Source: Gadus chalcogrammus
Taxonomy: Eukaryota; Chordata; Actinopteri; Gadiformes; Gadidae
NCBI RefSeq assembly: GCF_026213295.1
Contig: NC_079412.1
Span: 6,085,762-6,149,761 of the forward strand
DNA: 64,000 nucleotides
Reading direction: 5' to 3'
In this document: piece after piece, positions 46,978 through 57,636 of the stretch
Position numbering within the stretch: the stretch's first letter is position 1
Layout: every line of letters begins with the position of its first letter
Translations under genes and position numbers: made by a program
Notes under the pieces: model-generated
What the model saw: only the letters and a program-made list of their open reading frames with translations
What the model was told of the DNA's origin: nothing
Database searches by the model: none

Positions 46978-47098
46978 CAATACCAGCGAAATTATTTAGG
47001 CTAAAAGCCCACTGTAAACACAGTAAACAACACATATTATATGTGTTGTTTACTGTGTTTACAGTGGGCTTTTAGCCTAAATAATTTCGCTGGTATTG
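46978..47098. repeat. Near-perfect palindrome, 58-bp arms with a 5-bp loop
   Basis: Bases 46978-47035 and 47041-47098 are exact or nearly exact reverse complements (GTAAACAACACAT before the loop, ATGTGTTGTTTAC after it). The loop is ATTAT. It would fold into a long hairpin. Confidence 0.95.
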
Positions 47099-48253
47099 TG
47101 GGCCTATATGATATAGGCCCACACACAGCTACTAAAGATAACAATTGTATTTGTTTTTCACTCACCGTTTGACTTCTTTACGGGAAAAGTATTAGTCCTT
47201 GTATAACGTGTGCTTCATAAATTCAACTCTTGTGACCGTTCAAGCCCACAGCAACAGTCTGGCTTGGTGAAGTGCACTGCTGGAACTTAGCCTATCGTCT
47301 ATTATTTTTGGTTTCATAATCACACATGTGGAATTGCGCCTTGGCCTATTCGGCATATTGAACCGTCGGCCTAATGCGCCTCCTTTTTGAAAAGTCGGAC
47401 AAACTGACCTTCGGACCAATGGGTTAAGTTTTCGGAACATTGAACCGTCGGCATAGTGGCATGTCGATCTAATGGGAAATATTTCGGACCATTGAGACTT
47501 CGGAATAATGAGGCGTCGGAATTATGGCATGGCACCGACCCACAGCGACACTACAACTTGGCTCACTGCAGGACACGAGCCAGAGTGGAGATGACCATCG
47601 GCATACTCAAGGCCCAGTTCCAGTGCCTTCGTAGGCTCAGGGTCACCCCGGAAAGGGCTTGTGGCATGTGTGGTTCTCCACAATATTGCCACTATTAGAG
47701 GAGAACAATGTCTTACTCTTTCCCCCCAATTATCCAGATAATAATCCTGACCCCCCTGCTGATGCACGAGATGGAAGAGCTGTTAGAGACATGATATGCT
47801 TCAATCATTTCTAACTGACCCATCACCTCCCCAGTGTCAAAGAACGACGATATGCCTCATTTTATGGGGTCTTCTTTATTTCCTAGAAGGGCAAATGTTG
47901 TACAGTTTTTAATCCTTTGTTGTTAAAACAATTAAAAAGCATCCACCTGTGGGCACGTCATCCACCTTTAACTGATGGTCCAGCAGTTGTATTTCCTTTT
48001 TTGCTTTGGTGATCTGCAGCATTATATGGTCCATTTCTAGGTGTGATTTGTTTATTTGGGATTCTAAATATACTTTGTAAAGTTGTTTCACAGGGAGCTA
48101 TAGGTACATAAATGACGTTGAATTTCACAGTGCCATGTCTTCTTAGTGTCATTGTAAGTTGTGGGTCAATGCTGAACAACATCTTACTGAGGTAAGCTGT
48201 GCTGTGGAGGTTGATGGACCTTCTTCCTCATTGTAACTTCTGGCATTGCTCTA

Positions 48254-49432
48254 TGTTACGTATTTTAAGAACATAAGCTGCCCCCACATAGCCTCTAGGA
48301 AGCAGATTCAAACACACAAGCTGTATTACCCTCACATAGCCACTAGGAAGCAGGACCAAACATATAAGCCGTAAATACTGTACATAGCCACAAGGGGAGC
48401 AGGACCTTACCGAAGGCTGCAATAGCTACTCCATCCACAGAAGGCAGCACCTTTAGACTGGTGAGGAAGCCGAGGCTAATACGTCACAGGCCACGCCCAA
48501 CTAGGTATTTAAAACAGGTCCGGAGGCAAAACAGAGGCCGTTTCTCAATTCCTAGCACGCGTACTACGGACTCGATGACTTGCAAGCACGTACTTGGCAA
48601 GTCTGTACTTCAAGCACATACTTGCGAGCACGCGAGTACGTACCTGCAATTGGAACAGCAGCGGGCTCGATGACGTCACCACCTCTGCTCGTCCGTTAAC
48701 TGTGCTACGGCCTCATTTAGGCATATACTACTGAACAATATAAACAAATGATATAAAACAAAATCCCAGCCTCTTTCATTTTCAAATAGTATGTAAATAT
48801 TCTGAATGAATAACAATTGAAAAGATATGAGTGTCCTGTCATGTGTATAAGCTATACACACACACGACCTTACATATATATATTTATATATTATTATTAT
48901 TATATTAGGCCCATATATTATATATTATATAAATATATATATAAGTTAAGAGTAACTTAAGCAACAGTTGTAACTTGTGCGTCTTCTCCATATTGTCCGC
49001 CCTCGTACTGCTGCGAGTGCGAAATGCATCCTGGGATTTATAGCGGGAGCAAGCACACACCAGCCACCTCCGATGCATGCTCGGTGAAACGGCGATATCG
49101 AGCACGCATCCAGAACACTTCCGGGTTTTACGACAGTACTCGCTTGATGCGTGCTTCGAATTGGAACAGTGCTCGGGCAACGACTGATGACGTTTCACGA
49201 GTCCACGAGCACACGAGCACGCACAAGTACGCGAATTGAGAAACGGCTAAAGGCAGAAACTTCTGGTAGTTCAGACTTGCGGGTTAGAGGTATTGACCAG
49301 CTGGAAGTCGCTCGGACGTGTTCAATACAATTCCCCTCCTTTTGCTTCGTAGTTACCATAACGAAATACTTTGACAAATAAAGTGAGTTGAAAGCGATCC
49401 GGATTGGACTACTTTCTTCGAAGAACTCAACA
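48254..49432 (+). mobile_element. LTR copy C of the ~470-bp family, with a MITE inside
   Basis: It starts TGTTACGTATTTTAAGAAC and ends CTTCGAAGAACTCAACA. Without the 710-bp MITE it is about 469 bases, like copies A (473) and B (453). It lies in an intron or exon gap of the Harbinger partner gene. Confidence 0.88.
48538..49247. mobile_element. Non-autonomous DNA transposon, about 710 bp (GCCGTTTCTCAATTC ends)
   Basis: The ends GCCGTTTCTCAATTC and GAATTGAGAAACGGC are inverted. Short CACGAGTACG-type repeats occur close to both ends, oppositely oriented. The termini resemble ISL2EU-type elements of fish, but the target duplication is unclear. It interrupts LTR copy C between GGAGGCAAA and GGCAGAAAC. 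Confidence 0.75.
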
Positions 49433-50461
49433 TCTGTTAGAGAGAAAGAAGTTGCAAGTTGTATTGTGGAACAATTAACTGAAACCAAAGTTATTTAAAA
49501 AAAGAAAAGAAAAAAGGTGAAAAAAAGGTAAACCTCAACAGGCCTCTCTGCATCTTCCCTCTGGCAGCTGATAAGGTGTCTTCATCATCCTCCTGTAATG
49601 AAACAGATTGTTTGTGTTATATTCTACCCATTATGACAAATCTGTGGAATATTAAGAATACTTACAACAGCATGGAGGTGTGTTATGGCAGAAGGCTCCA
49701 CGAGACAGATTACACCATCTTCAGTAACTGGTAGAAGATAAAGATTAGACAGTTGATGATTACCCAGAAAAGTGCCCCACCTAATTACCTTTTTTTTTTT
49801 TTTTTTTTACAATAGTGTGCAGGTCCCATCAAATTTTTCAAACTGAGTCACCTTAAAATAGATTGATATCTGAAAGCAACAGCAGCCAATTACAAAGAAC
49901 TGTAGCCTACTGCTACAAGAAAAAAAATCAGTGTGGCAAGTGGTTTCTAAGATGAATGGGTGGCCATTACTGAACACTAGAAAAAGGATTAATGTACATG
50001 CCATTCATTTGAATAACTTACCTCTTATGTAGGCCCCTGTATCCTGGGGCGTGGCTGGGTCCGATGAGCTCCCCCCAGAGATGCCCTCAGCAATGGGTCG
50101 CCCACTGTTGTGACTGAGGGCCATCTCTTCAGCCTCTGTGAGAGGTGGTGGTGGTGGACCGCCACCTGTTTTGCGCGCCTCTGTCTTTTTTCTGTTGGCT
50201 ATAATGGAGGTCAAATTTGAAGATAACCAGAAAACACAAATTTGGAGACTTGTATGTATAAAAGGCATTTAGGTGTTGCTTTCATATAGACAATATTAAA
50301 TAGTGGAAGTCTTGGGATTTTTCTTTGTTTAGCAGATTTCCCTAATTACTTAAATATATCTATACAATGTTGAATGCAGCCACTAAATGCTGTTTAATGA
50401 AGGCAGGCTAAACAACATCACAATTGCTTGTGCTTAAATTATACCTTACCTGTTTGAACTA

Positions 50462-50525
50462 CATTTTTATATTTCATTTTGCTGAAATATAAAAATGGCG
50501 GACTTGGCAGTTGCTGCCAAGTCCG
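50462..50525. repeat. Two adjacent small hairpins in the Myb exon
   Basis: Arms CATTTTTATATTTCA / TGAAATATAAAAATG (15 bp, loop 6) and CGGACTTGGCA / TGCCAAGTCCG (11 bp, loop 5) sit side by side. Confidence 0.9.
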
Positions 50526-51409
50526 TTTGGGGCCTGTTGGGTTGCACCTGTGTGCACAAACACACATATGGAATGTTATTGTTGAATGAGTGGAACATTC
50601 AAGAGAAAACATCTTTCTTTTCTCAAATAAATACTCACGCATTGACTCGGTCAGCTATCTTTTCCCACGCGAGCTCCCGCTTTTTGGCTGCTGCCATAGT
50701 ATTGCTTTTTAGTAAAGAGATATGCTCGCTTTCTGCAAATGCAGTCATTAAGATTTGTAACTCCGCTGGGGAAAAGTAGGTGGATCGAGGCTTGTTAGTA
50801 CTTGTTGCCATGGTGAATCATGTTATCTGTGTTCCATTGACGAGGGCTTTTTATATCCTCATGCACGTTAGTCCTGGGTTCAGAGATGCTACTGTGTCCT
50901 TGATCTTATCATCACATGTCTTATAGTGGCATAGCAACCCGGTATCACGCGATTTCGTGCTCATGCGCACAAACGTTAATCTATTGAATCGTGTCCCAGA
51001 GCACGATAGTGCTACACAGAACGAAATGTAAACCAATGCATTTTGAATGGGAGTGTTCTCAGACAATTAACGTGCTCCACAAAACGAAACGAGAGAGAGA
51101 GAGAGAGACAGGCATCAGAATGGTTTGCCAGACAGTACAGTACGACCTAGTTAGCCTCTTTAATTGTCATAGATATTCCTGTATGTCTTCACCTGAGTGG
51201 TCCCCCTGCCCTCTTCTGGCCCCTCTGCAGTCCCACTGGCAAAAGGGGTCCATCCTGTGCAAGTTTGAAAAGTGTTACAAAGGGTTATTAAATTGCAAAT
51301 GGCAACCAACATTTTTTTAGCAATAGTTCCATGATAAAAATGAATGTGGTAGACAAATAACAAGATGCAGTTAGTATTTTGGTTAACAAAGCTGAGGGTG
51401 TGTGGAATT

Positions 51410-51900
51410 TATAAAAGTAAAGAATCGTACCTTGACAAATGTATTCGTGGATGGAGCCCATTTTCTTAAGGGACTCCTCCGCAAATGTGGCCAAGGTGCA
51501 ACGTGGTATGAACACCTGGACCCCATGGCTCTTCTTTGTGGCTTTCCCAAGCAGGAGGACAGGTTTATAACCTGCTGCTTGAAGCTTTTCGAGCTGTAAG
51601 GAAATCACAGTATGTTAATGTTTTGCCTGTAGTAATCAATAAAAAAATACCAACTATTCAAAGCAATAGTGATTCAGACAGTTAAAGGTAGAACATAATT
51701 AATCTGAATTGTCTACATACCAGGAGGACCACATCCTGCTTTATACTGGCCATGTTGTGGTTATTTTTGCAGGAAGACGCCCACTCTTCCCGCTTGACCT
51801 CAAATTTGCTCATTGCATTTTTGCAGTGGCTGGATTTTTTTTTTGGCGCAAGGCAGAATGGTTTGGCAGGAGGGGCATGTCTTGCTTGTACTACCTGGCA
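51410..51900 (-). pseudogene. Two exon-like pieces of unknown product
   Basis: One piece (about 51815-51722) reads MSKFEVKREEWASSCKNNHN to MASIKQDVVLL and ends at a GTATGT donor. The next (51598-51431), after a CTTACAG acceptor, reads LEKLQAAGYKPVLLLGKATK, HGVQVFIPRCTLATFAEESL and SIHEYICQ, ending at a GTACGA donor. Splicing keeps the frame. I do not recognise the family. It is the only coding signal inside the long-TIR element. Confidence 0.45.
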
Positions 51901-52427
51901 TATTGAAAGATAACCTAATTTACAAAGACACAGACAAACCGAATGGATAGATAAATAAAACAGATTAGATACACAGATAGTAGATAGATAAGAAAGATTA
52001 TAGATAGATCTAAAATATCAGATTGGCAGATAGATAGTTAAGATGTATGATGCTTATTTGAAGCTGCAGGGCGAAAAAAAGTAAATCACTAAAAACAAAC
52101 TATTTTTTACAAATGGCCGACTACATTATTTAAATTACGTTTTAAAATGATTGTGCAATATGATGCTGTGTATGGTACTTACCTAATCCTTTCTCATTGT
52201 TCAATTTAAATTACTAACGAACTAGCTAGCCTACCCGAGGAACAGGTGGCGAGCTACATTAGCCTATGAAGCAACGCTTTTGTTATCTGTTATTAGCTGT
52301 TAATACCTGTTAATATTCTTTGACAACGGCAATACAATTATTTGCACTATCAACTCCATAATCGGTAGTATTTCAAGCATTCAACCGTTTTTACATAGCA
52401 GTCAATCACCTAGTTCACTGGTGTAGT

Positions 52428-52555
52428 CCAGGGTATACGCGGGTATATGGCGTATACCCTTATTTTTCAGTCATCATTGCGTATACCCACTTCTAAATCC
52501 CCCCAGAGGCGCACCATTCAGAAGTATCTGCAAGCCAAATTGCCCACTTTTTTGC
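52428..52555 (+). mobile_element. hAT end fragment
   Basis: CAGGGTATACGCGGGTATAT followed by GTATACCC inverted motifs resembles a hAT 5' end. No partner end is found; it may be truncated by the next fragment. Confidence 0.5.
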
Positions 52556-52965
52556 GTTCACACCAAATGCGACGAGGCGACAAGATCCCATACTGTGTGT
52601 TCACACCAAACGCGACGGGGCGACAGGATCCCATACAAAGTGAACGTATAGACGCGTTTCGGGCGAATTTTTCGCGAGAAAAACCGGCGACAAGTTTTGA
52701 TTTGTCGCGCCATACTTTTGCCGTGCACAGGCGAACGTTTTCAAGAAAAATTTGCTTGAGTTCAAATATTTGAACTTTGTCGCGAATTTCGCGTGATGAC
52801 AGCCAATCAGCGTTCAATAGCGTGGCCACTGAGTCACATGTGTAACGTAACAGCCAATCAGTGTTCAACCGTCAAACTCAGTGCAGTGCAGTCCGGGGTG
52901 AACTGCAGCATGGAGGAGAAAGTGATTGTTGCCGTTTGCGTCTCCCAGAGCTCTATATATAATAG
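52556..52965 (+). mobile_element. Truncated MADF-type Harbinger 5' fragment
   Basis: It begins TGCGTTCACACCAAATGCGAC, with that block duplicated (52555 and 52596), and runs through CAGCCAATCAG repeats to MEEKVIVAVCVSQSSIY (52910-52960), which resembles the start of a MADF-domain protein. The rest is missing. Confidence 0.6.
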
Positions 52966-52986
52966 TATATAATATAATTGTATATA

Positions 52987-53560
52987 CCGTATTTTCCGGA
53001 CTATACGTCGCTCCCGAGTATAAGTCGCATCAGTCAAAAAATGCTCCATGACGAGGAAAAAAACATATATACGTCGCATCGGTGTATAAGTCGCATTTAT
53101 TTTTAAACATTTAAACAAGAACGTTTAGTCTGGAGAGACTGAATGAAATTGCAATAGCAATATAGGTGTGTCGGTCCCTCGTAGTTCTGAGAGTATACCG
53201 AATTCAGTGACACCGGGATTCCACCGGACGCGTATGCGCCGCGGTCAGATGCCTTCACAAGTCCAGCGGAGGGCTCCAGTTTTCGCCGGCCAAGTCATGC
53301 GCTGTGATGTGTGACAGCTATGTTGCACAAAATTGCAGCTAAGGCTGGGGTAGCTTTGGTTGAACCGGAGGACGAGAATATAATTTATTCGGTGGTGCAG
53401 TAGGCTTGCAGCGTTCAGTTGTAGGCCTAATGAATGACGGTGCCCTCTTGCGGCCGAGGATTATGTACGCACAATTTTGGCATATAAGTCGCTTCGAAAT
53501 ATAAGTCGCAGGGCAAGCCAAACTACAAAAAAACCGCGACTTATAGTCCGGAAAATACGG
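52987..53560. mobile_element. Tigger/pogo-type MITE, 574 bp, TA target
   Basis: The ends CCGTATTTTCCGGACTATA and its reverse complement (with GCGACTTATAGTCCGG) are flanked by TA. ATAAGTCGCA subterminal repeats occur at both ends. No transposase. Confidence 0.92.
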
Positions 53561-54734
53561 TATATATTATATCACGGCCAAAAGCTCTGTGCGCCATGAC
53601 CCACGCTACTCTGCCTCTTAGTGGCTAATACTCGCTGCCTTTACTGATTCGATTGTTGAATAATTTGAATGATGATGTTCAATCATCATTTGATATTTAA
53701 ATATATATTGATATTATATATATCTGACGAGATGATTGACGTGGAAGAGAATGATGTGCGTTTTTTTTATATAAGGTGAAATATGAACAAGGATGCATTT
53801 TCAAATTCAGATCTGAAGTATTTTATTGAAATAAATGTTCAAAACATTACTGAAACACCATGTTTGCCTCATCTATATTTTACATTCATGCAGGCTGCCT
53901 GTGTGACCAGTAATACCTACAAACTGCTCCTGATCTAGTCATGTTAACTTTATAATAGTGGCCCACTCTGGCCCATGCTGCAAATCAGCTGTTCAAAGAC
54001 ACAGTTTACAAAATAAATGACTGACTTGCCATGGGAGAGAATAGGTGTCATTCCAGGAATAAGGAATAGTTCACTCAAAATGCATTGTTGTCTGTCACTA
54101 GTCTGTGGGCCAGTGTTGGTATATTAATTTCATAATCCTTCCTCCCTGAGATCAAGCAGCAGAAATTATGTGACAATGAGCAAATACTACTGAAGGACAT
54201 ATAATATAGTAGAGTAGTCTCACATGTCACTGTTTCTAAAACAGGGCACTTTTCTGGGCTGTGTTAAAAAAATAACATGAAAAATAACATACAATACAAT
54301 TATTTAGTTATAGGCCTAATAGCCTGTTGTAAGGACCTCGCCGGTGACATAGGAAGGTCCCTCATGGGACCTCTGAGATTGAAAAATATGAATGGGTTTC
54401 AATGGAGAGAAAGTAATTATTTTCTGGTCCCCGTCTTTATATGCCCTGGATTACACATATGTTGTTTGTGGTTTGAAATTATAATTTTTCATGCCAAGAG
54501 TTTGACCGTTTATTGTGCAATTTTTCAGTTAAAGGCTGTAGAGAAAACTTATAATGGTTTTCACCTCACCTCACCTTTTATCCTCCCCTTGGAAAAAAGC
54601 GGTGAAGTGGAGCAGAGAGATCGCGAAGTCTGTACCAGAGTGGTGGTGTCGTATATCATTCATGTCTAGAGCAGCGAGGGGCTGTTTTTGAGGAGGTCTG
54701 CTTAAAAAAACGGAAATATTGACATATATATACA
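53561..54734. other. Non-coding part of the long-TIR element
   Basis: One open frame at 54277-54669 shows no recognisable domain. A short hairpin (ATGATGATG TTCA ATCATCAT) lies near 53668. Otherwise nothing is identified. Confidence 0.4.
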
Positions 54735-54879
54735 GTAACTAGGGTGTACTGTACTGTCTGGCAAACCATTCTGAAGCCCCTCGCTCTCTCTCCCTGTCCC
54801 TCTCTCTATCTATCTCGTTTCGTTTTGTGGAGCACGTTAATTGTCTGAGAACGCTCCCATTCAGAATGCATTGGTTTAC

Positions 54880-55072
54880 ATTTCGTTCTGTGTAGCGCGA
54901 AAAAAGTCTGACTATCGTGCTCTGGGACACGATTCAATAGATTAACGTTTCTGCGCATGAGCACGAAATCGCGTGATACAGATAGTCGATATCACGGGAT
55001 TTCGTGCTCATGGGCACAAACGTTAATCTATTGAATCGTGTCCCAGAGCACGGTAGTCCGACTTTTTTTGTC
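54880..55072. repeat. Head-to-head pair of element termini
   Basis: After the right end of the long-TIR element (54978) and an 11-bp spacer, the same terminus begins again in the opposite sense at 54990 (TATCACGGGATTTCGTGCTC) and matches for about 80 bases, to TAGTCCGACTTTTTT. The two make a 90-bp inverted repeat. Confidence 0.9.
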
Positions 55073-55076
55073 GGAT

Positions 55077-55700
55077 TCAATGTGTATAGGGCATGTGCTG
55101 CCCAACTTCCATAATGACCTTGCCATGTTTTACTATGGCTGTGACCGAACCTGGATTCATTACACTGAGAACTTTCCACAGTAGCTTGCTCATATGTAAC
55201 GGCACAGGCCCAGTGTATGTGCATAAAGCCTGAGCGCGGGTTTGTCCAGGTTTTTTTTTTTTTTTGCAGGCTTGAGTGTGCAAATCCGCATGTGTTGCCA
55301 GAATCTTTCTGGAGAACAGCCCTTGGCAGTATGAAGTGCATGAAATCGACTCCCTGAGCTTGTTTCGGTGGTCATTTACACGGAACATGTTGCCCCTTGC
55401 CCGTCTCCATCACAGTGGCATTATGTGCATAGTTGCCTTTTTTACAAATGTAATCCAATTGTCTTTTTCTTTCCTTTGACCCCTTAGGAAAACTAAACGC
55501 TTTTGCCACATCCATTTTGTTATTGTGCGCACTTTCAATACACACAATGCAGTCTCTTATTGTAGACGATTGCCATCGTTCTTGTGGAATGCCCCAACAA
55601 CCACATCATCATTAGGGTCCTGACTTGAACAGGGTTGTGCCTCTTCTGTGATTTTACAGCCTGTACTGCTGTGGATTGGGTTCATTGGGTGTTGTAATAT
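55077..55700 (-). pseudogene. Fragments of an unknown fish repeat protein
   Basis: Minus-strand frames show a Cys/His stretch (GLFSRKILATHADLHTQA), then QALCTYTGPVPLHMSKLL, WKVLSVMNPGSVTAIVKHGK and VGQHMPYT. I associate this order with a large fish family of uncharacterised proteins with an N-terminal finger, but cannot name it. Frame changes and stops are frequent. It lies just inside the second terminus at 54990, so it could be cargo of that element. Confidence 0.4.
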
Positions 55701-55812
55701 CACATAAAATGGGACTACAGTCAGTTAGTAAATAATTAAGAGACATGCGTGCTGTTTGTTTAAGAGAGGCAAGTGTCACTGTCCTCTCCTGCGGTGGATT
55801 CTGGAATATACT

Positions 55813-57062
55813 CTTTTTCACTGGCTGAAGTACTATCACACGGATAAGAATCTCCCAGACATGTATCTTTCATTTAAAACATTTTTTGGTATGTTAATCC
55901 CAGTAAATCAGGTGCATTATAGTTTATTGAACATTTCTAAATGCTGATCCAGCCATATAATGAGAACTCACAAGGATGCTTTTTGTCCGTCTGTGTCTTG
56001 GCAAAATGCTTTTATGTTGGAATTCTCTCTCCGTCTGTAACACAAGAAACATTTGAGGTCATTATGCTATTTTGTAATGAAACAATAAGTTCAAAACGCA
56101 TTGGAATATGCCTAATTAGACCTCCAAAGTATTTTTTTGAAAAAGTACAATGCATTGACACAAATATTACACTGCAACTTCAATGTTGGGAGTGAAGTTA
56201 ACAGTCTTTCCAAAAAATAGGAATGGAAAACAACGAGAACATCTTTATAAAGTATCGATGTTAATCATTAATTGATCAACTGCCAATAATAATTTAAAAA
56301 GTATTAACCAATAAAAGAAAATTTGACAATTGCTTTTATATTTTCTCTTACCAGTATTGGATAAAAAAAGTTAGACTAATGTTTTGTGATTTTGTAATGT
56401 AGTTAACATTTAAAAAAAAATTGAATAATTGATCAACTATATATACAGTCAATGTATACACACAATTGAAAAAAACAAACAATTTCAGCACATTTAAAAG
56501 ATAGCCATGGTTCCTTTGACAGTGGAAGTTATTGAAAAGAAAACTGTCTTGTCTTGTTGGGACATTTTACACACCTGTATGTTCTCGGTTATCAGATGCT
56601 TAACGAAACATTTCACTGAAGCAAAACCATCGCAGGTGCATGTGGGGTTTTCGTGAATGTCCCAGACTACAGTGACATTTTGACCCGGGAAAATGACTCA
56701 TCAGGGTTTAGATGTGTCCTAAATATCCCTTAATCATTAGCCTTATATAAGTATTACAGAAAACAGTTTGGAAGTCCGGATGCATAATATATTCCCCTCA
56801 AAATTATCATATTCTTTTCATTTACCTGCTTAAAGAAAACGACAGAAGACACCAAGGTGACTTGAAGAAACTAGAGGTAAATATTAAGTGATGGACATGA
56901 ATTACCTGTTGAACAGTGCCCTCTGAACTGGCACCTTCATCCCACTGTGGCTCTGACATGAGCACCGGCGGGGAGCTCACACATTTAAAAAAATGTTTTA
57001 AATGAAAGATACATGTCTGGGAGATTCTTATCCGTATGATAGTACTTCAGCCAGTGAAAAAG
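55813..57062. repeat. 75-bp inverted repeat around a 1.1-kb spacer
   Basis: Bases 55813-55887 and 56988-57062 are reverse complements with about one mismatch (TTCACTGGCTGAAGTACTAT / ATAGTACTTCAGCCAGTGAA). The spacer is AT-rich, without recognised genes. It may be a MITE or an inverted duplication; no flanking duplication is apparent. Confidence 0.85.
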
Positions 57063-57424
57063 ATTTCACATTTATTCATCTGCAATTTGGTACAAAAAGT
57101 AAATCAGTCAATTTCATGTAAACACTGCATAATATTTTATTATTTAATACATTTTCTAAAAGATATGTCTCATGAGTCAAATACATGCCCACACACCAGG
57201 CTAGTGAGAAAGAATTCTACCGTCATATTTTGTCAACCTATGTCTGCTGTCATATAGACTATGCCTAGTGGGGACATTTCACACATCTTGAAAAAATGTG
57301 TGAAAGAATTTTTTTTCCTTTTTTTTGTTAAATTGTTAATTTTTTCTACAAAAAATTGTCATTTATTGAAATTGATTCATATAGTTTCGAACAAAGATAC
57401 CATCAATCATAAAGTTATTCTAAG
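57063..57424. other. Unassigned AT-rich stretch
   Basis: No coding, repeat or RNA signal is recognised. Confidence 0.4.
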
Positions 57425-57590
57425 ACATTCTTGATATGGTCAAGGTCAAGGTTCGACTTTATTGTCTCCGTGGGGAAATTTGTCTTGGACACAGTGCATC
57501 ATTAACATACACAGATTACAACAGAACAAAAACACAACCACAGACAGAAAAACACAACCAGACAAACCAACATTTTAACATTGAGAATTG
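57425..57590 (-). mobile_element. LINE 3' end fragment
   Basis: On the minus strand the sequence ends AAATTTCCCCACGGAGACAA then TAAAGTCGAACCTTGACCTTGACC, a 3' UTR with a short tandem tail as in fish CR1/L2-like LINEs. Only about 160 bases remain. Confidence 0.65.
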
Positions 57591-57636
57591 TATATGCCTA
57601 AACACTGCCGTGTTTATTTGGTAATCAAATCAGGAT

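Larger units (their letters stand above)
46472..47536. mobile_element. MULE-like element with ~190-bp terminal inverted repeats, 9-bp TSD GACCCACAG
   Basis: Both ends carry long inverted repeats (for example CCGACGGTTCAATGTTCCGA on the left, TCGGAACATTGAACCGTCGG on the right). GACCCACAG lies at 46463-46471 and 47537-47545. Removing the element and one copy rejoins the HARBI1 frame. Long arms plus a 9-bp duplication fit Mutator-like elements. It has no transposase gene. Its core holds a CA microsatellite and a perfect palindrome. Confidence 0.85.
45505..47814 (+). pseudogene. HARBI1-like transposase of the fourth Harbinger
   Basis: Exons and splice sites are readable: 45514-45889 (MACPFIEEPVDVEAQILLRN to FHRIAG), 45971-46083 (catalytic Asp in [13 protein letters not shown]), 46164-46275 (CDAAHMINNVEAKWPGSVHD), and 46388 onward. 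In the last exon a single missing base after GYLL hides the catalytic Asp of the expected motif. The exon is split by the MULE-like element and resumes PQRHYNLAHCRTRARVEMTI with the catalytic Glu. A second frameshift follows near 47665 before VVLHNIATIRGEQC. With two one- or few-base lesions it is otherwise well preserved. Confidence 0.8.
47930..50811 (-). pseudogene. NAIF1-type Myb/SANT partner of the fourth Harbinger (exons)
   Basis: Exon 1 (50811 to about 50640) reads MATSTNKPRSTYFSPAELQI to KKRELAWEKIADRVNA. Exon 2 (about 50555-50455) has CNPTGPKRTWQQ and KMKYKNVVQT, with two small hairpins in between that add residues. Exon 3 (about 50200-50030) has NRKKTEARKTGGG and PPPPPLTEAEEMAL. Small exons follow (near 49735 VTEDGVICLVEPSAITHLHA, near 49570 EDDEDTLSAARGKMQRG). 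The coiled-coil end is at 48060-47960 (VYLESQINKSHLEMDHIMLQ). LTR copy C splits it. It would target the transposon ends together with the transposase. Confidence 0.7.
45290..50815. mobile_element. Fourth PIF/Harbinger, near complete
   Basis: The left end GGGGCCCGTTTCAGAAAGCA is a known type of fish Harbinger terminus. A HARBI1-like gene lies on the plus strand (45505-47814) and a NAIF1-type Myb partner on the minus strand (50811 to about 47930). No matching right terminus is seen after 50815, so the right border is approximate. It is inserted in the PIN/CXC gene and hosts a MULE-like element and an LTR. Confidence 0.75.
50943..54978. mobile_element. Unclassified element with 210-245-bp terminal inverted repeats
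   Basis: The left arm (50943-51153) and right arm (54735-54978) are reverse complements at high identity over more than 200 bases, starting TATCACGCGATTTCGTGCTC. Differences are mostly in a GA tract and a short indel. Inside are minus-strand exon-like pieces (51900-51410), a hAT end near 52428, a Harbinger fragment (52556-52965) and a Tigger MITE (52987-53560). No transposase is recognised, and no target duplication is clear. Confidence 0.75.

Noticed and set aside
52440..52773. Protein-coding gene on the plus strand
   Set aside because: The frame crosses the border between a hAT end and a Harbinger fragment and follows their repeats.
54277..54669. Small membrane protein gene
   Set aside because: The frame has hydrophobic stretches but no family resemblance, is AT-rich, and lies in the interior of an element with no other coding support.
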